From positions 558,001 to 622,000 of the forward strand of contig JACKQL020000018.1 of NCBI GenBank assembly GCA_018296165.2: DNA of 64,000 bases, read 5' to 3'. The notes beneath the pieces were generated by a model, which was not told where the DNA came from, searched no databases, and saw only the letters and a program-made list of their open reading frames with translations. Position numbers and translations under genes: made by a program. Below, in pieces: positions 22,678 to 36,190 of the stretch. Within the stretch, counting starts at the first letter, position 1; every line of letters begins with the position of its first letter. The DNA comes from Termitomyces sp. T153 (taxonomy: Eukaryota > Basidiomycota > Agaricomycetes > Agaricales > Lyophyllaceae).

Positions 22678-23565
22678 ATGTCTGCATATAATCCTATGTA
22701 TCCTTCTGCTAGCTACCCAACCAATGTCTACAATAGGCCAGTACCTAATACTTATTATGCCTCATTCCATCCAGCTCCACCTGCAAATTGCTATATTCTC
22801 CAATATTGGGCCCTGGATCAGAACCAGGCATTCTATGCCCCTTCTGTCAGTTAAAGAATGCTTCTGGACTAGTGATGACTCTCATTGTACTCTGCTAAAA
22901 GGACCTACCCCCACATGCACTCCAGAGAAATGCCTGGAATGCTAACAGCTACATGGGCATCCCCAGCCCTGACCAACCCAGCCTATTTTTCCCTAGTGCA
23001 TTACTATGCCTACCCAGTCCCCTCTGTGGCCCCAGTCTCCCCAGAGCAGTGTGACAACTAATCCCCTCTTGGCTCCAACTCCCCACTCAAGTTCCACCTT
23101 CTCTAAGACAGTAGTAGGTTGAAGCCTACATTTAACAGCACAACAAAGTCCTCTGTTCCCTCTGCATCTCTCCCATGGAGTTTGCAAGGTACACTCATGC
23201 CCTTCTTGTCAGCCTCAGGTACCACAATGTTTTCAGAACTCTGAAGAGTGTAGACAGACCACCTCCTTGACTTCTACAAATGCTACCAGTAGGGCACCCT
23301 CTCCAAGAGTACACAGAGCACTCTGGAAATAGATGTCAACCTCCAGAATGAACTCTACACCCTGGTCAAGAAAATCCACACTAGCTCAAACCCCCAATGA
23401 TTTGAGAACCTGTTGGCCCCTGCCTGCTCCTTCCATGTGCAGCAAAAAAAACTCATGAAAGCTTGGATTGAAGCCATGGCCTCCATTCTCCACCAACAGG
23501 AGGGACTCAATGCTGCCTCCAACATCCTGAGGTTCCTCAACTCTACAGGAGGACTTTTCAACTAA
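22678..23565 (+). pseudogene. single 295-codon ORF of the non-autonomous element, with stops
   Basis: One continuous frame from ATG at 22678 to TAA at 23565, with no frameshift but about nine internal stops, consistent mainly with C-to-T or G-to-A decay. The N-terminus is Tyr/Pro/Ala-rich (MSAYNPMYPSASYPTNVYN). The C-terminus is helical (LYTLVKKIHTSS, LMKAWIEAMASILHQQEGL, LNSTGGLFN). A Gag-like structural role is likely from position, 33 bp after the LTR, but I recognise no domain. Confidence 0.6.
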
Positions 23566-23684
23566 CCTGCCACCCACACTTTGAGTCTCTCTGCATGCCC
23601 CAGGGTGAACTCCATCCTCAGCACCTTTCATAGCTGGAATCAGCCTACTAAGCCTGAGCCATGCACCCAGAGACTACTCCAGCC

Positions 23685-24799
23685 TGTCATGACCTGCTCC
23701 CAGACCTCTAGACCTTCTCCCAAACTACCTTGCTTCTCTGGAGCTTCCCTCAACATCCCCTTGACTCACTCTAACCCTTGTTCACTTTAAGCACCTGCCC
23801 CAACTATCTCCAATGCTCCCCTGGCAAACTCCAATGATCCCCTAGCAAACCCTGGCACAAACTCTGCAGCCTTCCTCAGCCTCCCCTCTGCCCCACAAGG
23901 CCCCCAGGCCTCTCCAACATCTCCCTTGACCCAGGCACACATTGCTAGTTTGTTCTTGTAATCCACTTGACCCCTCTAGAACTTCCCAACAACCACAGAA
24001 CAGACTGTGTTCCCTACCAGTTCCCATTAGAACATCAATGTGGCCTGCCCTCTGATTAGAACCAACACCCATCAACCCCACACAGCTTCAACAAGTCCCA
24101 CCATCACAACCCCAACTCCTGGAGGTATCCAGTTGTCAGTATATAAGCTGTAGAGTAACTTCCATTATCCTAGTCTTGATATTAGCATTGCTTTACTTGG
24201 TCTCCTGTGTCTTGTGTTCTCTTCTGTTACATTTCCTGGTCTTGTGTTCTCTTCTGTTACATTTCCTGGTCTTGTCTCTATTTCCATTTTTAGTCTTGAA
24301 TCTATTCCTTTTCTCAGTTCTGTCTCATCTTGACTTTGTCTTGTTTCATCTGTCTCTGTTTTCTTTATCATTTCTGAGTTTCTTTCAACTCTGATGTCAT
24401 TACAAACTCTGCACCTACACTACAACTCTTTGAACATTCATACAATAACTCTGGACCTTGCCCTATGCTTGGCCCTGAAACCCATCATGCTTGATTGATC
24501 CCTCATCAAACTCTAGCTCCACTCCCATCACTTGTGAAGCCTCCACTTGCCCCACAGTTCATACATTTGCTTATGGACTTGTACTCAATGCCTGCCCAAG
24601 CCCAATGCTTAATATACTTGGTCTTAGACTTTCCCAAAACACCCTGGACTTGCTCAAACCACTTTCCCTGACTTTTCCTCACAAGTACCTGAAGTCCAAA
24701 CCACCTCTGAAGTGCTAGGTTGTAAGCACAGGACATCACATTTACCTAGTAAGGACTTGCCCAGTTAAGCTGAGCCCCTATGATCAGTGGAACCTGACA
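23685..24799 (+). repeat. 3' LTR of the non-autonomous element
   Basis: 1,115 bp, TGTCA...TGACA. It has TATATAA at 24140-24146 and AGTCTTGATATTA at 24172-24184 with the same 32-bp spacing as in the other two copies. It retains two to three units of the 21-bp repeat near 23800-23860. Confidence 0.85.
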
Positions 24800-24945
24800 C
24801 AGCCCATTCCCACTAATGACAACCTTGTCAATCACACCTTCTCCTACATCAATAAGCTGGAGAACTCTGGTGAGGAACCTGCTTCTTGTAATAGAGCTCC
24901 TGGACCTCTCTAGGACAGACCTCCCCACTTTGACTTCCACACTGA
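24800..24945. other. CpG-poor spacer between two retroelements
   Basis: Short sequence between the LTR at 24799 and the LTR starting at 24946. No supported feature. Confidence 0.5.
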
Positions 24946-25802
24946 TGTGAAATCAAAAGTTCATCTGTGTTTTTCAAACTCAGCAAGATATCCAATTCAC
25001 AAAGATGCTCAGGCCTTTAGTTACACTAACTCAACTCAATAGAACATAGTAAATGAATAAGATTTTATTTGATTTGGTTCATAAAAAAGACCAGGTCAGA
25101 CTTATCAAATGGGGTTCAATTAAAATATTTCAAATAAACTAATAAACCTGAAGCCTCTTTATACTTGTGAGCCTAAGATAACTGCTCCCTGGAGTTATCC
25201 AAGCCATGATACATAGAATGCTTGCCCTCAAACTCAAAAATCTCACTCCTTTTATACCTTTCCTACCTGTGCATAGACTATTGTGCCCTGCATGGTATTG
25301 GTTGATGTCCTAATCATTTTCCAGGCTTGGCCTTTGTTCAGGCCTATTTTCTGGTTAGACTCTTTTTCCAGCTTTTCCTTCTTTTTTATGACTTTGGCAG
25401 CATCAGGGGTGCTGATGGCAGATTCAACAATATTGGTGGTTAAGATGGCAAGGCAAACATGTTATTTCAAAATAGGTGGTCACAAGAGGGTGTTTTGTGG
25501 TATGTAGATTACCTGGCCTAGATGACTGATCTCAGATTATGATCTGTGATTGCCATTTTAGCTTAGTACAGCCACTAGCTCAGTTATTAGTCATTTAATT
25601 GACTTTTTGACTTTGATATGTTCCTTTGGGCTCATTATCTCAGTATTGCATTCTTGAGGGAGTCTTTTGGTGATTTTTCTTGAGGTAAATCTTTCCATGT
25701 CTATAGTTTTTAACACTTGGCTTACAATTTTTAGCTATTTTTGGTTTTATCTTTTTAGGATTTACTTCTTTAACTGGCCTTTATTTTGAGGCCAGTGTAT
25801 CA
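24946..25802 (-). repeat. 3' LTR of copy B
   Basis: 857 bp, homologous to 9022-9907, with plus-strand ends TGTGAAATC and GTATCA. It shares the TTTTATACC promoter box (about 25250-25260). Practically no CpG remains, in contrast with the copy A LTR. Confidence 0.85.
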
Positions 25803-25814
25803 CCTCCTCTGCAC
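25803..25814 (-). other. polypurine tract of copy B
   Basis: Element-sense GTGCAGAGGAGG directly precedes TGATAC of the LTR. It supports that the region to the right up to 27518 is internal to this element. Confidence 0.65.
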
Positions 25815-26025
25815 TTATGAGATGACTGCCCTCAGTCATTACACTATGCTGGTAAGCTGCTTGCACCTTCATTCTCACCTTCATTCTCCTCTCATGATCA
25901 ACTGAAGATTATTTTCCTTTCTGCCACATCCAGGAAAAAAATTTTGTTCTCCACCTTTGTACTCAATCATTTCCACCACCCTTGCTTTAAAAGCACCCTT
26001 CTTGAGGTCTGCTTTCCCCATCACC

Positions 26026-27196
26026 ATGTTGCAAAAGACCATTCCTACTGCTCCTCAAAAAATGCCTAACCCTAAAATCCTTTGCCCACAGGTTGTGATC
26101 ACAACCTTGCCTCATCCTGCTCCCTCACATTGTTGTACCTCTTCACCACCCAACTTTTATGGAATGTTTCAACATGCTGTCAAATGGGATGCTAATCAGG
26201 TCATCCTTGCTGTCCTTCAGTGCCCTTTGTTTGCACAGGCCATAATTGGCTTGTGTAATATGGTGGCAGCCTTTTCCAGTACTCCTGCCAATTGTGCTAG
26301 GTACCCAGGCTCTATTGGCTGGATACATTTTTCCCTTTTCTTTCTTGCTTTCTTCTCAGAAAACTCCTCAGAACTTTGCCAATCAGGCCAATTTTCCCCT
26401 CCTGGCTGATCAGAAGGGTCTCTACAATGCACTTACTGCCATTTTGGATATTCTTAATTGCCAGGCAGCCATTGACTCTGCAGCCATCAAGTCATTTTTC
26501 TCATTTGCCAATGCCATCATTCAAACTGGGGACAACTGCCATGAAGTCCAGTGCCAATATGAGGCAGAAGCAGTGAGCTTGCCCCCATTTTCTTCTCTTA
26601 ATCTTCTCTTGCTTCCTTTTCTCCCAGAAAGAATGCTGTGATCATAAAGATTGTGATATTGAGATGTTGTGTCTGTCTCCCACCCACTCTTCAAAACAAA
26701 AAGCTAATGTGAGCCTTCCCAGCCTCCTGTCTCAACCTCCTCACTCATTGATTTGACACTCTTAACCTATTTCTTTTGTCTCTCCAAACCAAACTTGATG
26801 GCAAGCTAAAACCAAAAAAGGCTACAGTCATCCCATTGGTTGGTATGTCTGTTCTGTTTCTTTTTCTTCCTTCTATTTCTCATCCTGGCTTTTATCTTAG
26901 CCAATTACAAGTCTGGTGGCAAGACAGCTCTTCTACTTCTGGGCCAGATCAATGCCATCCTTGAGGCCAACCCTGTTGTTGATGGCTACAGTTTGCCTCT
27001 CCATGAGAACCTCAAGAAGCAGTGCAAGGCAGTGGAGCTTGCTGTGAAACAGCAGATCTACCTCCTGGATGTGTCCCTTCAAACATACAAGTTGATTATG
27101 GCTCATCTCTCTCATCTGAACAAGGCCTTAGCCCCTGCCAATGTCAATTTTGCTGGTTTGCTCCTCAACATGCTCAACATTTCATTTGAAGTATAA
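26026..27196 (+). CDS. spliced antisense gene inside the gypsy element, unknown product
   Basis: Lies opposite to pol, between integrase and the 3' LTR. Four downstream exons join in phase with a stop: 26360-26572, 26628-26708, 26806-26842, 26901-27196 (209 codons including stop). Introns have GT donors and pyrimidine-rich AG acceptors; 26573-26627 and 26843-26900 are 55-58 bp. A first exon, 26026-26300, reads MLQKTIPTAPQKMPNPK... but enters 26360 in the wrong phase with its best donor, so a one-base lesion or another donor is needed. The product is about 300 residues. It has a Cys-rich stretch (KECCDHKDCDIEMLCL) and a helical C-terminus ending NMLNISFEV. No family recognised. Antisense ORFs at this place are known in some plant gypsy elements; capture of a host gene is the alternative. 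Confidence 0.6.
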
Positions 27197-27518
27197 TTTC
27201 TTTTCATTCTATCCTTCTTTTCCTTGGTTATTGACCCAGTCCTCTAGCCAGTTCCCAAAGACTCCAACATCAAACTTGCCAACCCCCCCACATCCAAACC
27301 CAAAGATTGAGCTTCCACTGACCCCCATATTGTAAACACTTGTTTTGCCTCTGCCTTACATAGGTAGCCATACTCTTAGCTAGCCCTACTCCTAAAAAAA
27401 CCCCTACATATCTCTATTCCATATCCTCATAATTAATGCCATTAATCCCCAAAATGTATGACTTTAATAAGCTTTTACTTATTTTTGATTTTGTTAAGTA
27501 AAAACTCTTGAATTTTTG

Positions 27519-28700
27519 TCAATCTTTGGGGCTGTTTTCTGACCTCTCCATGTCATGGCCCAGAGGCTCATGAAACCCTATAGAACCAGATGACAGATTT
27601 GGTATAGCATTTCCAGCAGGCTTTTGTAGTTCTTCCCTTACCTCTTTCAAGTTTTCTGGAGTGATATCTACCCATTGCTCTAGTCTTTGGGATAGCTCCA
27701 ATTGTCTCTGAGCTTTGTAAGGGACTACTCTAAAAGCTGCCACCCTGGTCTGCCAAACTGACCCATCCAGTTCTGCCACAATATAGTTACCACCTCTGGT
27801 CTTAGTAATTACTACCATTGGACCATGGAAATGTGGAAGCATTTTAGTACTGTGTGAACTTTCTGTAATCCTATTCTTGACCAAGACTAAGTCCAAGGGC
27901 TTAAAATTGAAGTCTTTGATAGAGTTTTTATGCTCTTCTGCAAACTTCAAGGCCCATTGGAGTTTGTCTTCCCCAACTCTCTCTCTCATCTCTTCTACAT
28001 GTTGGTGGTGCATGGCTAGAGCCCTAGCACAATAACCTGCTTCTGATTCCATATTTACTTTCTATCCAAGCTGTGACCTTCTTGGATTGTCCAGCATTGT
28101 TAGTAATGATCTCTGCAATGCAGCCCCAATGACAAATCACATCTTCAAACAACCATTGTCCAATTGTTTCATGGTTTTCCTTGTGCAGAGGCTGCCCTTC
28201 CATCCATGAAGACAATGCACACCTACTATGGACAATATACTTGCAGCCATTTGAAGCTGAAGTCATGTGCATGGTATCAATATGGATTGTTCAAAAGATA
28301 GGAGTGTGTAGGTCTTTGTGGGAGCTCTGTTTACAACTGTCTTCTGATGTATCTGACAGATGTGACAAGTCCCCACATACCACTGCACATCTCCATCAAG
28401 TCCTGGCCACTAAAATTGTTCTTGTATTAACATTTTGGTTGCATAAGTCCCCCTATGCCCTAAGGCATTATGGGCTGATTTAAGCATGAACATTCATCTA
28501 TTGATATTGACTACTAGCTTATGCCTGGCCTCATGATTGTTCTTGTACAGTCTCACCTTTGGATCAAAGAAGAACTGTCTTGCAAACCATTTGAACTTGT
28601 TTGGGTCAAAACCCTGCAAACCCTCAGGTTCTTTGCTTGGGTCTTGTAGCCAGCTTTGTACAATTGGTAGCAAGTCATCTCACTGTTCACTCTCACCACC
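27519..28700 (-). pseudogene. copy B integrase (decayed)
   Basis: The C-terminal frame 27519-28052 contains HHQHVEEMRERVGEDKLQWAL and a KPLDLVLVKN...FHGPMVVITK block typical of the gypsy integrase C-terminal barrel. Frame 28024-28272 holds the core (WLFEDVICHWGCIAEIITNNAGQ), where the usual Asp-Asn-Gly-type second motif has become NNAGQ. Stops and frameshifts separate the pieces. Confidence 0.8.
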
Positions 28701-30420
28701 TTTCTTGTGCTCTAAGTAAGCTTGTAAGTCTGCTTCCTTCTCTTCCTCAGTACCTTCTGTAGGTAATAGAGGCTGAGACAGAGATGGTACTGCAACAGGA
28801 TCCATTCTGGATGTCTGCTGCTGACTTAGAAATGCCTTCCTAAGCCCCACTTCTTGAGACCTTACTCTATTGAAGTTCTTGTTCAAAGTCTGATACTTCA
28901 GTGGCCACTATATGCAGATAGCCACCTCTAGTGTTAATTTGATCTGCAAACTCCTCAAGTGCTAAGGGTTCCCAATCCTCCCATCCTGGTTTATTGTTAG
29001 TTTTGGCTGGATATTCAAAGTGCATAGTCTTTGAGTTGTCCACCAACTCTGAATTAACAGATAGGTACTCCTCATCTCCTGGCTGCTTGAACCTCCTAGA
29101 CAGGCCATCAACACTAAAGGTTTTTTCCTGGCACATGCCTCAAAGTAAAATGCTAGAGTAGTACATCCTCAATCCATCTCATGATGGTGGCATTAGGTCC
29201 TACTCCAGGATTGCTTAGCATTCTTTTCAAATACTTGGCATCTGTCTCCACTATAAGCTTCCTACAACTAACTAGCCAATACTTACTAGCTTGCAAAGCT
29301 CTCATCAAACCATAGAGTTCTCTTTTAGGTTGTGAGAACCTTGCTTCCCTCTCATCCAAAGTGATGGATCCTAGCTTAGTACAAGTGCATTGCTTAGGAT
29401 TGTCTGGAGCCTCCTGGAATATTCCAAAGCCCACTGCCATCCAAGAAGTGTCAACTGATAGGACCACTGCCCCTCCTGACTCATAGTCAAGTGGTTTTAG
29501 AGGTGCACTTGTGGCTAGCAACTTCTTCAATTGAGCCATTGCTGACTGCTGTTCCTCACCCCAAACAAATAGTGTGTGGTTTTGAGTCAACTTGTTGATG
29601 GGTGCAGCCACTTTAGCACAGTCTTTAATAACATCCTACAGGTACCACAAGTACCTAGGAAAGCTCTGACATCTGACTTATCCTGGCAATCACCTCACCC
29701 CATAACAATGGCCAACCACTTGGTCTCAGGTTTCTGTTCTTCATAGGAACACCTGTGTCTAACCACTACAATCTCTTCTGCACAGACTACTGACTTCTTC
29801 CCAGAAAAAGTCCCTCCAGCATATTTGATTCTTTATAACACTCTGTTTATATTCTGCAGATGTTCCTATACAAATCTCTTAATGCCTGGATTTTCTGGAA
29901 TAACCTCATAGCCTCCATCTGGCAATTCATACCAGTGAGGTAGACCTCTGATTGGCACATCATCAATATATGGCCAAGTTACATGAGGTATCCCATCTTT
30001 CAAGATGAAGGTAATATCATCATAGAAAATTGGTACTGAATTTGTCCAGCTCATGGGCAGGGTTACTAGCCTTAGAGCCCCAAAGAATGTCTGAAAGGTA
30101 GTATAGTCCTTAGACCTCACATCCAACACTCTCTCATCATATCCCATATACAAGTTAAAGATTCCTCCACAAGCTCTGCCAGAAAAGTGACTAGCTAACT
30201 CTTCAGTTGCTAGTGGCAACCCAGAATATGCTATGGTCACTTTGTTTAAAGGTTCCAAGCTGGAAACTATCCTCAAACTCTGACCATTTTTCTTCAATAC
30301 TGTGAACCACTGGGATCTGTATAAAGAGTTGGATGGCTCATACACTCCTGCCTCAATTTTCTGCTTTATCATCTGGCAGATTTTATCTATGAGTCCAGGA
30401 GCAATGGAAATGTTCTTCAA
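28680..30420 (-). pseudogene. copy B reverse transcriptase and RNase H (decayed)
   Basis: The RT frame 29866-30420 has ITFILKDGIPHVTWPYIDDVPIRG-type sequence: the YIDD catalytic box lies at about 29965. RNase H and connection are at 29153-29611 (VLSVDTSWMAVGFGIFQEAP, then REARFSQPKRELYGLMRAL, then VETDAKYLKRML). Frames 28867-29136 and 28680-28886 continue towards integrase. Intervening stops make it inactive. Confidence 0.88.
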
Positions 30421-30423
30421 TAC

Positions 30424-31522
30424 TCAGGAGGTGTGAGGAACTACTGGCATCACCACAGGAGGGAAGAATTCCTCCTTGAGCCTACCTCTTTGAGAATCAT
30501 CCCTTGCAAAAGCCTCATTCTGCAGCATCATTAGATGATGTACTGCCTTCATCTCCTCTGGCCACAAGAAACCATCACTATGTACTTGGTCAATGATTTC
30601 CTTGCACTCAGCAGTGTACCTCCCTGTGAGTTTGAAGTCAGGTGGATTTGGGTCCAACTGTGGCATGTCTGCTAGTGGATCTCCAGTGATGCACCTTTCA
30701 ATTCCAAAGTCCTCAGGAGAGGTCCTTAGTACAGGTTTTACCTTTCTAGCAACAGGCTTGTATTTCTTAGAAAATACTTGTGCAGTTTCCCCCGCACCTG
30801 CTTCTAACTCTAGGTTTTCCTGCTGTACTAAGATCTCCTTCAACTTCTCTGGTATCTGACACAGATACACATTTCTCAACTCCTGGTTCTTGAATCCACT
30901 ATGATTTATAGTGTGTCCAGTCATCACTACTTCTCCATTCTCCTTTTCTCCAATCATCACTGCTACCTCTCCCTGGTCACTGACCAGATCATTGAAATTT
31001 AAAATTTTGGATCACTATCTCCTCCAACACCTACCTTTGGCATCTTCCCTCTTTGAAGAATGGGCAGGGCTGTCCAGCAACCAGTATTAGGATCTCTGAT
31101 AGTTATGATGGCACTGCCATCTTGAAAATTTTGTATGTTGCTTTCTGTCAGTGTATCAAAAGGATGACCCAACAAGACAGTATAAGCTGGCTTGACAAAG
31201 ATATGCACTTGTAGATAAATAATGAAGCCTTCAGCAAAAGTAAACAGTACATTTTTGGCTAAACCAACTGGTGTATTGACTTGACTGTTGGCACTCTCCA
31301 TCCTTAAGCACATGTCTAGATTCCAAGTCAATCCTAAATGAAGTGCCTCATCTAGTGTCATACAGACTATCTGAGAACCACTATCTAGAATTGTCTCTAC
31401 TTGCTCCTTCTGATTGACAATAGGGTTCAAGGATCTCAACACTTGCAAATCTCTAGCCACATACACCACTACTGGCTTTTCTCCTGGAGGGATACTTTCC
31501 AAGTAAGTGGCTACACAATCCT
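30424..31522 (-). pseudogene. copy B protease and linker (truncated)
   Basis: 30999-31502 carries ILDSGSQIVCMTLDEALHLGL, the retropepsin site, matching copy A closely. 30424-30960 is the linker to RT, missing 25 residues relative to copy A. Similarity to copy A ends at 31522. Confidence 0.85.
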
Positions 31523-33050
31523 CAGCATAGTGAAAGAGGTGAGTGGGAAAGCTCCATATATGACAATCTTAATTACTTTATTAAGGAGCTCTTATAAATA
31601 CAAAGACCTAACCAAATGTAGTGAGGTTGGGTCTGGAACTTAGCAAAAACTACAGGCCCATGCTGAAGGCAAAGACCATAGCTCATATATATATATTTAT
31701 CTAGGTACATTATATGTGGTGTTCATTGATCATCAGACTATCTACTGCCATTGTCTTCATTGCATCATCCATATTCCATATATCATCCTCTGTCAAAAAT
31801 GCAAAATTGTGATTCTGTGCCATACTGGTGAAGTCAATTGCCTTAGACATGTCTTCAGGTGGCCAGGAACCATCATGATCTGGAATGCCACATTTTGAAG
31901 TCCAGCCAGAATTTTCAGGTGATTGGCCTGAGCCACTGGTGGAAGTGGGTGATTTGGGCAAATATCTGTCCAATGTGCAGGTGGACCTTGGTGATTTGGT
32001 GGTCTTATGAACAGAACTGGGTGATTCTGGTGTTTGGATTGGGGGATTGGACAGATCTGCCTCCAGAGAAGAGTTTTCTGCAGCCAGAACTAGAGATTGT
32101 TGTTCAATTTTGATATCAACATTCATCAAGTTTATATTCCCATCAGATACTCTTGAACAATGCAAGTCAAGAAATCATACTCTGGCTGTGAGTCCATGAC
32201 AAGCTGCATGATATAAATGGTGGCAGGACATGGAAGTAAGCCCCAGCATCAGACATCAGCATTGGCAGGAAGTACTTTCCATTCCACACTTCAGGCCAAT
32301 GAAGTGAATTGGAATGATGTGTTCTGCACAGGCACCTATAACAGAAGATTCTTGACTCAGTGACAATCCTGACATTGCCATCAAACAAGGTACCAGTCCA
32401 GATATCCTTAACAATGAGTAATTTTACCAATAGCTTCTTAACTGAGTAAACCATTGAGTAACCATGGAACACAATTGACAAAATCAGCAAGATAATCAGC
32501 CTCTGTCTGCAGAGGAATTTAGATCATTTCAATGACTGGTTATATTGGATTGAAAGGTAGACTTACCTAGTTACTCTTATTGGAGACTTTGTCAATTGTC
32601 AGATAGTCAAGGTTCACATTGAGAAAGTCATTGTCATGTTGGAATGTGTTGTGCAGGTTGGAAGTAAAGATCAAAAGCAGTCTCAAATAAATGTATTACA
32701 ATCAAATTTAAATTGTGTTTGAATTTTTTAAAGAAAAATGGCTTGAGTGCTAAATGCAGGCCCTCTGGGCCCGCATCAATTTGGTTTTTTTTTTCAAATT
32801 TTGGGATCTTGTCTCAAATGTTAACCAGAGCCAAGACTGTGAAATGTTAATGATTATTTTTCTGATGTCCTGTAAACTGTATTGAATCTCATTTATTACT
32901 TTTGAAGTGACACACCCTCTCCTACTTTCCAATGAGGTTGCGGAAAAGTGAATTGATGGTGGCTGGTGAGAGGTGATCACCGGTCCACCCACACCATCAA
33001 AATCTGATTTTTCTGATGGAGTTGTATATCACCATGAGTACATATACTTC
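31523..33050 (-). other. unassigned CpG-poor repeat relic
   Basis: Unrelated to copy A beyond the junction at 31522. Two adjoining minus-strand frames (32167-32490 and 31710-32165) give protein-like sequence (DIWTGTLFDGNVRIVTESR; a Ser/Pro/Thr-rich acidic stretch; DDIWNMDDAMKTM) without a recognisable domain. It probably belongs to another mobile element. CpG returns to normal at about 33050. Confidence 0.35.
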
Positions 33051-35603
<2,553 letters not shown>

Positions 35604-35989
35604 ACAATGACTATCGTTCTCTTTTCTATCATTGCATCATTGTGATATCTTTCCACCGGCCTCTGCAGCCCCGCTCATATATCTCACGATACCTTTCGGC
35701 AGTCTTGTTCTCATGTTGTATTAGTTTTCTTGCAGCTCAATATAAGTTATATGTATTCCATTCAGTCCTCTTATCAAGAATGTCATCGCCGGTTGCGAGA
35801 CGTCTGAGGATGGTAGCATGTACACGTGTGTAGACGATGTTCTTGCCTCGCTGATTGGAGAGTTTTTTAGCTGAATTGTACAGGTAATAATACTGTAGCT
35901 ATGCGTAGACGACGATTACTGATATGTACACAAAGTTTCGCATATACTGTCTGGTTTGTCCCGTGCCGTAGTTGAGTTGACCTTATGTG
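35604..35989. other. 3' flank of glutamate dehydrogenase
   Basis: No gene seen; AT-rich end of the transcription unit is likely here, but no defined terminator can be named. Confidence 0.4.
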
Positions 35990-36190
35990 TTGCTGCGATT
36001 CACAAATTGAAGGACGTATTCGTCTATTGGGATTAATTGCTTGTAGCGAAGTTTTCTCAGAAGCTCTTCGTGGGAAGGAGAATGATTGCATCGCGCTTGG
36101 GGGACACGAGCACCAGGCTTGAGGATTGTGCGTATGTTGCGAAAAATTTGAGCAAACTATCCGTCTGGCCAGTCGTGTCAATCTAGCACT
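35990..36190 (-). pseudogene. O-methyltransferase fragment 1
   Basis: Minus-strand translation gives HDWPDG, a stop, then FAQIFRNIRTILKPGARV and, after a gap, DEYVLQFVNRSN. HDWPD and NIR..LKPG are hallmarks of SAM-dependent plant/fungal O-methyltransferases around the catalytic His. The frame is broken and neither N- nor C-terminus is present. Same family as 41479-41890 and 63813-64000. Confidence 0.7.

Larger units (their letters stand above)
21701..24799 (+). mobile_element. non-autonomous LTR retrotransposon with a single decayed ORF
   Basis: Two related LTRs (21701-22645 and 23685-24799) flank 1,039 bp. Plus orientation is given by the TATA box, the adjacent primer site at 22646 and the ORF starting at 22678. 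There is no protease, RT or integrase, so it must have relied on proteins from another element. The flanking five bases (TTCCT and CAGCC) do not match, so a target duplication is lost or the outer LTRs recombined. It is heavily CpG-depleted. Confidence 0.8.
24946..31522 (-). mobile_element. second Ty3/gypsy element (copy B), 5'-truncated, with antisense gene
   Basis: On the minus strand, from right to left: protease, linker, RT, RNase H, integrase, a 1.7-kb region carrying a plus-strand spliced gene, a polypurine tract and the 3' LTR. The shared part aligns with copy A, but the similarity ends abruptly at 31522 within the protease region. Gag and the 5' LTR are gone. CpG is almost absent throughout. 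Confidence 0.88.

Noticed and set aside
21701..24799. Minus orientation for the non-autonomous LTR element
   Set aside because: Both LTR ends are TG...CA, but TATA box, adjacent primer site and the ORF all read on the plus strand.
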